Shown here: positions 24,051 through 32,602 of the stretch, piece after piece
How positions within the stretch are numbered: position 1 is the first letter of the stretch
How the letters are laid out: each line of letters opens with the position of its first letter
Assembly: GCF_002213415.1 (NCBI RefSeq)
Contig: NZ_NJGU01000001.1
Location: forward strand, 496,001-560,000
DNA: 64,000 bases
Direction of reading: 5' to 3'
DNA from: Herbaspirillum robiniae
GTDB lineage: Bacteria; Pseudomonadota; Gammaproteobacteria; Burkholderiales; Burkholderiaceae_D
Made by a program: the position numbers and the translations under genes
The notes under the pieces: model-generated
The model's input: the letters and a program-made list of their open reading frames with translations, nothing else
Told to the model about the DNA's origin: nothing
Databases searched by the model: none

Positions 24051-25064
24051 TCAGAGGATCTGCACGCCCACCCACCAGGCGATCGCCGCCACGAAGGCCG
24101 ATGCCGGAATGGTGAAGATCCAGGCCCAGACGATGTTGCTGGCCACGCCCCAGCGCACCGCCGACATCTTCTGCGACGCGCCCACGCCGACGATGGCGCC
24201 GGTGATGGTGTGGGTGGTCGACACCGGGATACCCAGCGCGGTGGCGATGAACAGCGTGATGGCGCCGCCGGTTTCGGCACAGAAGCCGCCCACCGGCTTC
24301 AACTTGGTGATCTTCTGGCCCATGGTCTTGACGATGCGCCAGCCGCCGAACAGCGTGCCCAGGCTGATGGCGCAGTAGCAGGAGATGATCACCCACATCG
24401 GCGGCGCTTCGGCCGTGGTGCTCGAATAGCCGGCGGCGATCAGCAGCATCCAGATGATGCCGATGGTCTTCTGCGCGTCGTTGCCGCCGTGGCCGAGGCT
24501 GTACATCGAGGCCGACAGCAACTGCAGCCGCCGGAACCAGCCGTCGATCTTGCGCGGCGTCGAGCGGAAGAATATCCACGACACCACCAGCATCATCAGC
24601 GAGCCGAATATCAGGCCCAGCAGCGGCGACAGCACGATGAAGAGGATGGTCTTGAGCAGACCCGACGAGATCAGGGCGCCGGTGCCGGCCTTGGCCACGG
24701 CCGAGCCGACCAGGCCGCCGATCAGCGCATGCGAGGACGACGACGGAATGCCGTAGTACCAGGTGACCAGGTTCCAGAAGATGGCGCCGATCAGCGCGCC
24801 GAAGACCACGTAATGGTCGACCACGGAAGGCTCGATGGTGCCCTTGCCCACCGATGCCGCCACGTGCAGCTGGTGGAACACGAACACCGCCGCCAGGTTG
24901 AAGAATGCCGCCATGGCCACCGCCGTCTGCGGCCGCAGCACGCCCGTGGAGACCACGGTGGCGATGGCGTTGGCAGCGTCGTGGAAGCCGTTCATGAAGT
25001 CGAACAGCAGCGCCAGGACGATCAACAGCGCGAGGATGTGTAAGCTGATTTGAACTGTATGCAT
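24051..25064 (-). CDS. pit: low-affinity inorganic phosphate transporter (PiT family)
   Basis: Proton- or metal-phosphate symporter of the inner membrane, 337 residues. The PiT signature GFHDAANAIATVVST is in the first helix and repeats as YSLGHGGNDAQKTIGI in the second half, the inverted-repeat hallmark of the family. ISTTHTITGAIVG and PSSSSHALIGGLVG are the other conserved pair. The start MHTVQISLHI at 25064 is preferred over a longer frame entering the upstream gene. It lies 62 bp after the DUF47 gene with which PiT transporters are typically paired. Confidence 0.93.
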   Translation of the reverse strand: MHTVQISLHILALLIVLALLFDFMNGFHDAANAIATVVSTGVLRPQTAVAMAAFFNLAAVFVFHQLHVAASVGKGTIEPSVVDHYVVFGALIGAIFWNLVTWYYGIPSSSSHALIGGLVGSAVAKAGTGALISSGLLKTILFIVLSPLLGLIFGSLMMLVVSWIFFRSTPRKIDGWFRRLQLLSASMYSLGHGGNDAQKTIGIIWMLLIAAGYSSTTAEAPPMWVIISCYCAISLGTLFGGWRIVKTMGQKITKLKPVGGFCAETGGAITLFIATALGIPVSTTHTITGAIVGVGASQKMSAVRWGVASNIVWAWIFTIPASAFVAAIAWWVGVQIL

Positions 25065-25126
25065 GAGAGAACCGTTGTTGGAGACCGGAGCGGCGGCACC
25101 GATGAAGGGCCGCCGCGACGCCTGCG

Positions 25127-25753
25127 TCAGGCGTTTTCGACGATGATGCCTTCGATGATGTTGGCCACGTCTTCGCAGCGGTCGGTGACGGTTTCCAGGA
25201 TCTCGTAGATGGCCTTGAGCTTGATCAGCGTGCGCACGTCCGGTTCGTCGCGGAACAGCTTGGACATGGCCGCGCGCATCACGTGGTCGGCGTCGGACTC
25301 CAGGCGGTCGATCTCCTGGCAGATGGCCAGGATCTGGCGCGAGTTGTCCATGTTGTTGAGCAGGCCGACGGCGGCCTGGACCTTCTCGGCACAGGCCAGG
25401 CACAGCTCGGCCAGGCGCTTGGCTTCAGGCGTGATGGCCTTGATGTCGTACAGTGAAATGGTCTGGGCGGCATCTTCCAGCAGGTCGAGGATGTCGTCCA
25501 TGCGGGTGATCAGCTGGTGGATGTCGTCGCGATCGAGCGGGGTGATGAAGGTCTTGTGCAGCAGGTCGATGGCGTTGTGCGTGACCTTGTCGGCCTGCTT
25601 CTCGACGGTTTCAATGGCGTGCACGCGGATTTCGAGGTCATCGAAATTGGTCATCAGCGCAACCATTTCCTTCGCGCATTTGACCGCCAATTCTGCATGC
25701 TGATTGAAAAGGTCAAAGAATTTGCCTTCGGTCGGCATCAATCGTCCAAACAT
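25127..25753 (-). CDS. DUF47 PhoU-like Pit accessory protein
   Basis: Cytoplasmic all-helical PhoU-domain protein of 208 residues (DUF47, Pit accessory protein). It begins MFGRLMPTEGKFFDLFNQHAE, has repeated amphipathic helices, and ends with the acidic-rich EILETVTDRCEDVANIIEGIIVENA typical of the family, whose members bind metal and regulate the paired Pit transporter. GAGAGAGTG precedes the ATG. It is cotranscribed with pit. A 7 bp inverted repeat lies in its leader. Confidence 0.92.
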   Translation of the reverse strand: MFGRLMPTEGKFFDLFNQHAELAVKCAKEMVALMTNFDDLEIRVHAIETVEKQADKVTHNAIDLLHKTFITPLDRDDIHQLITRMDDILDLLEDAAQTISLYDIKAITPEAKRLAELCLACAEKVQAAVGLLNNMDNSRQILAICQEIDRLESDADHVMRAAMSKLFRDEPDVRTLIKLKAIYEILETVTDRCEDVANIIEGIIVENA

Positions 25754-25776
25754 GTTTCACTCTCTCGTTATGAATC

Positions 25777-25793
25777 GCGCTTGCATCAAGCGC
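25777..25793 (-). promoter_or_regulatory. inverted repeat in DUF47-pit leader
   Basis: GCGCTTG-CAT-CAAGCGC, a perfect 7 bp repeat 24 bp upstream of the DUF47 gene ATG. It could be a small RNA hairpin or an operator; nothing identifies the binder. Confidence 0.35.
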
Positions 25794-25950
25794 CGTTTCG
25801 AACCGGACGGCTCACCTCCCTGGCTTGCCCTGTCCGTCTCGCGCGCCCCACCACCACGGTTTGGCGCCTTACATGACACGAGCGGCACAGCGCCGCCCGT
25901 GGTTTCTGCGCGGCGGCGCGAAGCTCCCTGCGCCGCCTGAAAAAGCCGGA

Positions 25951-27396
25951 TCAGTCGCCGCCGTAGGGCTGCGCCAGATTGCCGATGTAGTTGTCGTACT
26001 TGGTGTACATGCCCAGGAACGACAGGCGAATGCTGCCGATCGGGCCGTTACGCTGCTTGCCGATGATGATTTCAGCCGTTCCCTTGTCCGGCGAATCCGG
26101 ATTGTAAACTTCATCGCGGTAAATGAACAAAATGACGTCGGCATCCTGCTCGATGGCGCCGGATTCGCGCAAGTCGGACATCACGGGACGCTTGTTGGGA
26201 CGCTGTTCCAGCGAGCGGTTCAGCTGCGACAGCGCGATCACCGGGCAGTTGAGTTCCTTGGCCAGGCCTTTCAGGCTTCGCGAGATTTCCGAGATTTCGG
26301 AGGCGCGGTTTTCGGAGGAACTGCCGCCGTTGCCCGACATCAGCTGCAGGTAGTCGATGATGATCAGGCCCAGCTTGCCGCACTGGCGCGCCAGCCGGCG
26401 CGAGCGGGCGCGCAATTCGATCGGCGACAGGGCCGGCGTCTCGTCGATGTAGAACTGGGCGTCGTTCATCTTCTGGATGGCGTGCGTCAGGCGCGGCCAG
26501 TCTTCATCCAGCAGGCGGCCGGTACGCAGGCGGTGCTGGTCCAGGCGACCGACCGAGCCCAGCATACGCATGGCCAGCTGGGCACCGCCCATTTCCATGG
26601 AGAACACGGCCACCGGCAGGCCGCTGTCGATGGCGACGTTTTCGCCGATGTTGATCGAGAACGCCGTCTTGCCCATCGACGGGCGCCCGGCCACGATGAT
26701 CAGGTCGCCCGGCTGCAGGCCGGACGTCATCTTGTCGAGGTCGATGAAGCCGGTGGGCACGCCGGTGATGTCGCTGGAGTTGTCGCGGTTGTAGAGCTCG
26801 TCGATGCGCTCCACCACCTGCGTGAGCAGCGGCTGGATTTCCATGAAGCCCTGCGATCCGCGCGAGCCTTCTTCGGCGATCGCGAAAATCTTGGATTCGG
26901 CCTCGTCCAGCATGGACTTGACGTCCTTGCCCTGGGGATTGAAGGCATCGCCGGAAATCTCGTCGGCCACCGTGATCAGTTTGCGCAGGATGCCGCGGTC
27001 GCGCACGATCTCGGCGTAACGGCGGATGTTGGCGGCCGACGGCGTGTTTTGCGCCAGCGCGTTCAGGTAGACCAGGCCGCCCACTTCCTCGGCCTTGCCG
27101 CTGGTGGACATGGCTTCGTAGACGGTGATCACGTCAGCCGGCTTGGTGCTGTTGATCAGCTTGACGATGTGTTCGAAGATGATGCGGTGGTCGTAGCGGT
27201 AGAAGTCGTCACCGCTGACGAAGTCGGCGATACGGTCCCAGGCCGCGTTGTCCAGCAGCAGACCGCCCAGGACGGACTGCTCCGCCTCGATGGAATGCGG
27301 CGGCACGCGAAGAGCATCGATCTCGGGATCGGAGGACTCTTTCGGGCCGCGGAAAAACTCTTTTTTGGCGCGGGACGATTCTTTCATGGCGCGCAT
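25951..27396 (-). CDS. dnaB: replicative DNA helicase DnaB
   Basis: Hexameric 5'-3' helicase of the replication fork, 481 residues (478 from the second ATG). The N-terminal domain starts VPPHSIEAEQSVLGGLLLDN. The RecA-like domain has Walker A IVAGRPSMGKTAF, Walker B LIIIDYLQLMSG and the arginine-finger segment KELNCPVIALSQLNRSLEQR, and the protein ends in a normal C-terminus. The first 25 residues are a charged, serine-containing extension. It follows rplI on the same strand, but a strong terminator lies between them. Confidence 0.97.
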   Translation of the reverse strand: MRAMKESSRAKKEFFRGPKESSDPEIDALRVPPHSIEAEQSVLGGLLLDNAAWDRIADFVSGDDFYRYDHRIIFEHIVKLINSTKPADVITVYEAMSTSGKAEEVGGLVYLNALAQNTPSAANIRRYAEIVRDRGILRKLITVADEISGDAFNPQGKDVKSMLDEAESKIFAIAEEGSRGSQGFMEIQPLLTQVVERIDELYNRDNSSDITGVPTGFIDLDKMTSGLQPGDLIIVAGRPSMGKTAFSINIGENVAIDSGLPVAVFSMEMGGAQLAMRMLGSVGRLDQHRLRTGRLLDEDWPRLTHAIQKMNDAQFYIDETPALSPIELRARSRRLARQCGKLGLIIIDYLQLMSGNGGSSSENRASEISEISRSLKGLAKELNCPVIALSQLNRSLEQRPNKRPVMSDLRESGAIEQDADVILFIYRDEVYNPDSPDKGTAEIIIGKQRNGPIGSIRLSFLGMYTKYDNYIGNLAQPYGGD

Positions 27397-27570
27397 TATA
27401 ACCTGCTGGGATTGAGCCCGTTCCGGGCCGTACGGCTATTTTGCATGTGCGGTGGAAAGCCTTGCCGGAAGCGGCCTCCCGCCGAAGGATGCAAACCGGC
27501 CGACAAGGTCGCCGGCCGTATCGGCGATCGGATGTTTCCGGTGAAAACTATTTCCCCGCCAGGCGAGGCG

Positions 27571-27608
27571 GCAATAAAAAAGCCAGGCGAACCCGGCTTT
27601 TTTATTGC
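27571..27608. terminator. strong intrinsic terminator of the rpsF-rplI operon
   Basis: Perfect 14 bp stem GCAATAAAAAAGCC / GGCTTTTTTATTGC with a 10 nt loop, 27 bp past the rplI stop. T-runs lie inside the distal stem in both orientations. Confidence 0.9.
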
Positions 27609-27634
27609 AAAACGAATTGCAGCAAGCGTGATGC

Positions 27635-28087
27635 TTAGGCTTGCTCGCCCTTCACGGCGATGGTCACGTCGACCACCACGTCGGTGTGCAGAGCAACCGA
27701 CACCGGGTGCTCGCCAACGATCTTCAGCGGGCCGTTCGGCAGGCGAACTTGCGACTTCTCGACAGCAAAGCCCTTCTTGCCCAGCGCGTCAGCGATGTCG
27801 AAGTTGGTCACGGAACCGAACAGACGACCGTCAACGCCGGCCTTCTGCGAGATTTCCACGGTGGCGCCGTTCAGCTTTTCGCCTTGGGCTTGCGCTGCTG
27901 CCAGCTTCTCGGCGGCAGCCTTTTCCAGCTCTGCGCGCTTGGCTTCGAATTCGGCGATGGCCGTTTCGGTAGCGCGGCGTGCCTTGCGCTGGGGGATCAG
28001 GAAGTTGCGTGCGAAACCGTCCTTGACGCGGACCACATCACCCAGGCCGCCGAGATTAACGATTTTTTCCAACAGAATAACTTGCAT
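27635..28087 (-). CDS. rplI: 50S ribosomal protein L9
   Basis: Elongated two-domain protein binding 23S rRNA near the L1 stalk. It has 150 residues, the standard size. The N-terminal domain is [25 protein letters not shown] with FLIPQRKA, followed by the long central helix (residues 41-75, Ala/Lys/Glu rich) and a C-terminal domain from [18 protein letters not shown]. It is last in the rpsF-priB-rpsR-rplI operon, 26 bp after rpsR. Confidence 0.98.
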   Translation of the reverse strand: MQVILLEKIVNLGGLGDVVRVKDGFARNFLIPQRKARRATETAIAEFEAKRAELEKAAAEKLAAAQAQGEKLNGATVEISQKAGVDGRLFGSVTNFDIADALGKKGFAVEKSQVRLPNGPLKIVGEHPVSVALHTDVVVDVTIAVKGEQA

Positions 28088-28113
28088 GTTTTTCTCCTAT
28101 TTCTCGGCGACGA

Positions 28114-28398
28114 TTACGCGTTGTGCAGATCGGTGTACGGCAGCAGAGCCAGGTAACGAGCGCGCTTGATGGCGGTGTCGACCTGACGTTGATAGTGTGC
28201 CTTGGTACCAGTCAGACGTGCCGGCATGATCTTGCCGTTTTCCTGAACGAAGTCCTTCAGGGTGTCCACGTCCTTGTAATCGACCTGTTCAACGCCGGCG
28301 GCGGTGAAACGGCAGAATTTCTTGCGCTTGAACAGCGGGTTTTGCTGTTGGCGCTTGTTTTTCAGCTTGCTTTTATCGAACTTTTTACCGAATGCCAT
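28114..28398 (-). CDS. rpsR: 30S ribosomal protein S18
   Basis: Small-subunit protein binding the central domain of 16S rRNA together with S6. It has 94 residues, with a basic N-terminal tail ([27 protein letters not shown]) longer than the 75 residue E. coli form, then the conserved core [34 protein letters not shown]. It is third in the ribosomal operon. Confidence 0.98.
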   Translation of the reverse strand: MAFGKKFDKSKLKNKRQQQNPLFKRKKFCRFTAAGVEQVDYKDVDTLKDFVQENGKIMPARLTGTKAHYQRQVDTAIKRARYLALLPYTDLHNA

Positions 28399-28450
28399 TT
28401 TTGGCTCCTGTATCTAAAATTGGGTGAGATCTTGTCGGCCTGATATCGGC

Positions 28451-28744
28451 TCAACCGACGGGATCAAAATCAATGATGTGAAACACGACGCTCTTGCTGT
28501 TGCGATTCCTGCGGGCGAGAAATCCGGAAAACCGGAACATGCCGCCCAGCGAAGCCTTGTTGAGCCTGCCGGAAATTTCCCCGGCGGCCATCGCCGCGAT
28601 CTCGAATTCGACCTGGCGATTGATACCCGCTTCCATCTGCTCCGACTGGTGCTGCAACCTGGCAGTCACGATCGGGATACCGGCCGGCGTATAACGCAAT
28701 ACATCACGTTCTGCCAGGCTGGCGATGACTTGAAGCTGGTTCAC
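28451..28744 (-). CDS. priB: primosomal replication protein N (PriB)
   Basis: Single-stranded-DNA-binding OB-fold protein assisting PriA-dependent replication restart. It has 97 residues: LRYTPAGIPIVTARLQH, VEFEIAAMAAGEISGRL and GGMFRFSGFLARRNRNSKSVVFHI match the family. The start is GTG at 28742-28744; an in-frame TAG three codons upstream excludes a longer form, and the ribosome site (GGAG) is unusually close to it. Its place between rpsF and rpsR is the classical arrangement. Confidence 0.94.
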   Translation of the reverse strand: MNQLQVIASLAERDVLRYTPAGIPIVTARLQHQSEQMEAGINRQVEFEIAAMAAGEISGRLNKASLGGMFRFSGFLARRNRNSKSVVFHIIDFDPVG

Positions 28745-28768
28745 TCTCCGCTATGAATCGCAGCGCAA

Positions 28769-29134
28769 TCAGGCTGCCGGTGCTTCGGTACGGCTCTTGG
28801 CCGCGTCTTCCTTCTGCACTGCCTTCAGGATCGGGGAAGGACCGGTTTCGGCCTTCTTCATCTTGACGGTCAGGTGACGCAGGACAGCATCGTTGAACTT
28901 GAAACCGGTTTCGATTTCGGCCAGCGTTTCGCTGTCGACTTCGATGTTCAGGCAGACGTAATGAGCCTTGGCCAGCTTTTGGATCTGGTAGGCCAGTTGA
29001 CGACGGCCCCAATCTTCGACACGGTGCACCTTGCCGCCGCGGGTGGTGACGATGCCCTTGTAACGCTCGATCATCGCCGGCACTTGCTCGCTTTGGTCCG
29101 GATGGACGATAAATACGATTTCATAATGACGCAT
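28769..29134 (-). CDS. rpsF: 30S ribosomal protein S6
   Basis: First gene of the operon, 121 residues. Ferredoxin-like S6 starts [44 protein letters not shown] and [10 protein letters not shown] follow. The tail (about 25 residues, [13 protein letters not shown]) is not the poly-Glu form of E. coli. A good AAAGGAG ribosome site precedes the ATG, and a sigma-70 promoter lies about 75 bp upstream. Confidence 0.98.
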   Translation of the reverse strand: MRHYEIVFIVHPDQSEQVPAMIERYKGIVTTRGGKVHRVEDWGRRQLAYQIQKLAKAHYVCLNIEVDSETLAEIETGFKFNDAVLRHLTVKMKKAETGPSPILKAVQKEDAAKSRTEAPAA

Positions 29135-29208
29135 GTAGACTCCTTTTGGACTATTGACAAAACGCCCACCCCGGCGTCAAGACGGGTGTGGGAAGAGGAA
29201 AGCCGGCA

Positions 29209-29237
29209 ATCATACAAGATTTTCGAGGAAACGGCAA
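29209..29237 (-). promoter_or_regulatory. sigma-70 promoter of the rpsF operon
   Basis: Reading leftward: TTGCCG (29232-29237), a 17 nt spacer, then TATGAT (29209-29214), near-consensus with optimal spacing, giving a leader of about 70 nt before the rpsF ATG. Confidence 0.75.
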
Positions 29238-29363
29238 TTGGAACCGCCGTCGGCTGAGGCTCCGCAGAGACATCAGGGCGCATCCGACCTCCTCCTCGCA
29301 GGTCGACCCGCCTAATTTATATATGGATAGCCCGATTTGATGGGCCAATGACGCATGTTGCCG

Positions 29364-29397
29364 TTGACACAAAGATTGCACCTGTATAAAAATACAG
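29364..29397 (+). promoter_or_regulatory. lexA promoter with LexA (SOS) box
   Basis: TTGACA at 29364-29369 is a consensus -35. The SOS box CTGTATAAAAATACAG at 29382-29397 has perfect CTGT-N8-ACAG arms and covers the -10 region (TATAAA at 15 nt or TAAAAA at 17 nt spacing). Occupancy by LexA would block polymerase, giving autorepression. It lies 44 bp upstream of the lexA ATG. Confidence 0.93.
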
Positions 29398-29440
29398 ACT
29401 GTTCATCCACACAGCCTTCCTTTTGAGAAAGGCCCACGAC

Positions 29441-30097
29441 ATGCTCAAACTCACCGCGCGCCAGGAACAGATCCTCAACCTGATCAAGAACGCCATCGAG
29501 AACACCGGCTTCCCCCCGACGCGCGCCGAGATTGCCTCCGAGCTCGGCTTTCGCTCCGCCAACGCGGCCGAAGAGCACTTGCAGGCGCTGGCCCGCAAAG
29601 GCGCCATCGAAATCTCCCCCGGCACATCCCGCGGCATCCGCCTGCGCGAGTCCGGCGCCGCCGGCCCGGCGGCCGCGCGCCAGATGGCACTGCCCCACCC
29701 CGCCCTGATGCAGCTGAGCCTGCCGCTGATCGGCCGGGTAGCCGCCGGCTCGCCGATCCTGGCGCAGGAGCATGTCGAAAAAACCTATCAGGTGGATCCT
29801 GCGCTGTTTTCGGCCAAGCCCGACTATTTGCTGAAGGTGCGCGGCATGTCCATGCGCGACGCCGGCATCCTGGAAGGCGACCTGCTGGCGGTCAGGAAAA
29901 TCGACCAGGCCCGCAATGGCCAGATCGTGGTCGCCCGCCTGGCCGACGACGTGACGGTCAAGCGCTACCAGAAGACCGGCTCGACCATCACCCTGCTGCC
30001 GGAAAATCCCGATTTCAAACCCATCGTGGTCGACCAGAACGAAGAAGACTTCGCGCTGGAAGGCTTGGCAGTAGGCCTGCTGCGCAGCTGGAACTGA
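29441..30097 (+). CDS. lexA: LexA repressor, SOS regulator
   Basis: Transcriptional repressor and self-cleaving serine peptidase, 218 residues from the ATG at 29441. The N-terminal winged helix-turn-helix is [20 protein letters not shown] with recognition region [20 protein letters not shown]. The cleavage site is Ala102-Gly103 (RVAAGSP). Catalytic Ser137 (RGMSMRDAG) and Lys174 (VTVKRYQK) are in place. A perfect SOS box in its promoter shows autoregulation. A strong terminator follows. Nearby SOS genes such as sulA or imuA were not seen. Confidence 0.98.
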   Translation: MLKLTARQEQILNLIKNAIENTGFPPTRAEIASELGFRSANAAEEHLQALARKGAIEISPGTSRGIRLRESGAAGPAAARQMALPHPALMQLSLPLIGRVAAGSPILAQEHVEKTYQVDPALFSAKPDYLLKVRGMSMRDAGILEGDLLAVRKIDQARNGQIVVARLADDVTVKRYQKTGSTITLLPENPDFKPIVVDQNEEDFALEGLAVGLLRSWN

Positions 30098-30170
30098 CGA
30101 CAATGACGCGGCAGGCACCGCTGCAGTTCTTGCCTTCGCCCGCCGAAAAGGCAAGACTGGATGCTGAAAC

Positions 30171-30206
30171 GCAAAAAACCTTCGCTCAAAACGAAGGTTT
30201 TTTGCT
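30171..30206 (+). terminator. intrinsic terminator after lexA
   Basis: Perfect 14 bp stem GCAAAAAACCTTCG / CGAAGGTTTTTTGC with a 7 nt loop, 74 bp past the lexA stop. Confidence 0.9.
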
Positions 30207-30305
30207 TTCTGTTCACGCATTCGCCGTGAACACCGCGCCCATATCATTGCATACTGAAAAAATATGTCCGGTGCGCCGGGCCGCCATTAGATAAGGACCC
30301 TCCCG

Positions 30306-32282
30306 ATGTCGACGCGCAAGAGCAGCAACAAGAACACCCCAAAATCCGCCCCGGCGCCGGGCAAGCATCAACTCCAGGACCTGCTCGATGTGCGTCGCTG
30401 CCTGGACCTGCTGGACAACCGCAAGATCGACGAGGCCAAGGCCTTGTGCGCCAGCGTACTGAGCCGCGCCCCCAATCTCGTCTTCGCCAACAATGCGCGC
30501 GGCCTGATTGCCATGCAGGAAGGGATTTTCAGCGAAGCTGAACTATATCTGCGCAAGGCCGTGGCGGCCGATCCGGGAAACCCCGAATACATTACCAACC
30601 TCGCCAATTCGACCCTCAAGCAGGATCGCATCGAGGACGCCATCAAACTCTATGAACAGGCGATTTCCCTGGACAAGGAAAATCGCGATGCGCGCATCGG
30701 ACTGGCCAACGCCCTGCACGAAAAGAACGATCCCGATGCGACGATCGCCTATTTCGAAGACGCGGTGCGCCGCGAACCCGAAGCCCCCGGCCCGCTTTCG
30801 CACCTGGGACGCGCCCTGATCGAGGCCAAGCGCTACGATGAGGCAGTGGCGACCATCCTCAAATCGCTTGAGCTGCAGATCAATTTCGCCCCCTCGCATA
30901 CCGCCCTGGGCGAGGCCTTCCACGCCATGAAAATGTTCAAGGAGGCCCTGGAATCGCACAAGACGGCGCTGCTGCTGGATCCGCAAGACGTTTATGCGCA
31001 CAACAAGATTGCCGACACCTACATCGAACTCAAGCAAGTAGAACAGGCGCATGAACACTATCAGCGCATCATCGAAATCGCCCCCAAGGATCCGAACAGC
31101 TACATCAAGCTCGCCTCCAGCCTGTTCTCCGCCCTGGATCGCTTCGACGACGCCATGGCCCTGTTCCGGAAGGCGCTGGAGATCGACCCGAAGTATGCGC
31201 TGACCTACAACAACATCGGCGCGATCATGCATGACCACGGAGATACGTGGGAAGCGCTCGACTATCTCTACAAGGCGCTCGAATTGCGCCCCAATTACTT
31301 CACCGCCAAGCACAACCTGGCACTGGCGCAGCTCCTGCACGGAGACCTGAAAGCCGGATGGGAAAGCCATGAGAGTCGCCTGGTCGTTAAAGAGCGCGCA
31401 CATGTCTATCGGCTGATCCACAAACTGTTTGGAATCGTGCCCAAATGGGATGGCAAGTCATCCCTTGCCGGCAAACACATCTTACTGATGCACGAGCAGG
31501 GTTTCGGCGACAGCATCCAATTCCTGCGCTATGTCAGGCTGCTGCAGGAGCAAGGCGCCCGCGTCGCGGTCCACGTCAAGGATCCGCTCTACCGGCTGTT
31601 CCAGTCCCTCACCCCGGAAGTCACCCTGATCCGCGAAAAGGACCCGCTGCCGCCCTGCGACTGCTCCTATGTGCTGATGAGCCTGCCCTATGCACTGGGC
31701 ACGAACACCGTCGACGACATCCCCTCCTACCCTTCATACCTGAAGGCCGATCCGCAGTTGTCGACCATCTGGCAGGAGAAGATTTCGACACTGACGAAGC
31801 ACCCCGACAACCTGCGGGTTGGCATCGTATGGGGTGGCAACCCCGAACACGGCAACGATCGCCGCCGGTCAATGCCCATCGACAACATCTTGCCCTTACT
31901 GCAGATCCCGGGCGTCGAGTTCTATTCGTTGCAAAAGGGCAAGCCGCTGGAAGACCTCAAGGCCCTTCCCCCAGGCAACGTGATCCACAACCTGGGCGAT
32001 GAATGCCAGGACTTTGCCGACACTGCAGCCGCCATCAGCGCCCTCGACCTGGTGATCAGCGTTGACACCTCGGTCGTGCACCTGGCAGGCGCCCTTGGAC
32101 ACCCCACCTGGACGCTCCTGGCCCGCACACCGGACTGGCGCTGGCTGATGGACAGGGAGGACTCGCCCTGGTACCCCAGCATGCGCCTGTTCCGGCAGCC
32201 ATCCGCGGGCGACTGGAAATCCGTCATACAAAAAATGACCCCTGAACTGGCCGCCCTGCGCGATCAAAAGGCGAAGAAATAA
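30306..32282 (+). CDS. TPR protein with C-terminal glycosyltransferase-like (GT-B/heptosyltransferase-type) domain
   Basis: Cytoplasmic 658 residue protein. After a Lys/Ser-rich start, residues about 25-345 contain eight or nine 34-residue tetratricopeptide repeats, recognisable by spaced A..Y/F..A..P such as EALDYLYKALELRPNYFTAKHN. The C-terminal part, about 390-640, looks like a GT9/GT41-style domain: HILLMHEQGFGDSIQFLRYV, VGIVWGGNPEHGNDRRRSMP, VEFYSLQKG, and DLVISVDTSVVHLAGALGHPTW at the nucleotide-sugar site. It is a single gene directly upstream of fliC, bounded by terminators. Position suggests flagellin O-glycosylation; this is inferred, not shown. Confidence 0.8.
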   Translation: MSTRKSSNKNTPKSAPAPGKHQLQDLLDVRRCLDLLDNRKIDEAKALCASVLSRAPNLVFANNARGLIAMQEGIFSEAELYLRKAVAADPGNPEYITNLANSTLKQDRIEDAIKLYEQAISLDKENRDARIGLANALHEKNDPDATIAYFEDAVRREPEAPGPLSHLGRALIEAKRYDEAVATILKSLELQINFAPSHTALGEAFHAMKMFKEALESHKTALLLDPQDVYAHNKIADTYIELKQVEQAHEHYQRIIEIAPKDPNSYIKLASSLFSALDRFDDAMALFRKALEIDPKYALTYNNIGAIMHDHGDTWEALDYLYKALELRPNYFTAKHNLALAQLLHGDLKAGWESHESRLVVKERAHVYRLIHKLFGIVPKWDGKSSLAGKHILLMHEQGFGDSIQFLRYVRLLQEQGARVAVHVKDPLYRLFQSLTPEVTLIREKDPLPPCDCSYVLMSLPYALGTNTVDDIPSYPSYLKADPQLSTIWQEKISTLTKHPDNLRVGIVWGGNPEHGNDRRRSMPIDNILPLLQIPGVEFYSLQKGKPLEDLKALPPGNVIHNLGDECQDFADTAAAISALDLVISVDTSVVHLAGALGHPTWTLLARTPDWRWLMDREDSPWYPSMRLFRQPSAGDWKSVIQKMTPELAALRDQKAKK

Positions 32283-32300
32283 CAAAAAGATAATTTTTGC

Positions 32301-32334
32301 AAAGGCCGCATGCCCTGGCATGCGGCCTTTTGCT
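32301..32334 (+). terminator. intrinsic terminator after TPR-glycosyltransferase gene
   Basis: Stem AAAGGCCGCATGC / GCATGCGGCCTTT (13 bp, 4 nt loop) followed by TGCTTG, 18 bp after the stop. It isolates the gene from fliC. Confidence 0.85.
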
Positions 32335-32374
32335 TGTCGCATCAGGATTTTCCTGATCACAACAAAAAATTCCC

Positions 32375-32401
32375 TAAAGTTTTTCCAAACCGGGTCGAAA
32401 A
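32375..32401 (+). promoter_or_regulatory. degenerate second sigma-28-like site upstream of fliC
   Basis: TAAA (32375-32378), N15, GTCGAAAA (32394-32401). The context CCCTAAAGTTTTTCCAA is nearly identical to CCCTAAACTTTTTCCAA of the real promoter 101 bp downstream, so this looks like a duplicated and decayed copy. The -10 matches only 5 of 8 bases. Confidence 0.35.
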
Positions 32402-32475
32402 AGGATTTGCTTGGAATTTAAAAGCACGCAGTTTTAGTTCGGAAAGCCTTGAAAAAGATTTTTTGCCACAAGCCC

Positions 32476-32502
32476 TAAACTTTTTCCAAGACTGCCCGAT
32501 AA
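32476..32502 (+). promoter_or_regulatory. sigma-28 (FliA) promoter of fliC
   Basis: TAAA at 32476-32479, a 15 nt spacer, and CCCGATAA at 32495-32502 (7 of 8 to GCCGATAA). It predicts a roughly 90 nt leader ending in AGGAG before the fliC ATG. Class III flagellar control is expected. Confidence 0.88.
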
Positions 32503-32602
32503 CGCATACAACAGAGGTTGAAACGCCTGGGGCTCATGGGTAGAAGACCAAAGTTAAGCACTGAAACTCGGATCATCGGTCTCAAATCTTAGGAGAATTA
32601 AC

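Noticed and set aside
29152-29179. Alternative rpsF promoter TTGACG-N16-TCAATA
   Set aside because: It would leave a leader too short for the ribosome site; the TTGCCG-N17-TATGAT site further upstream is better.
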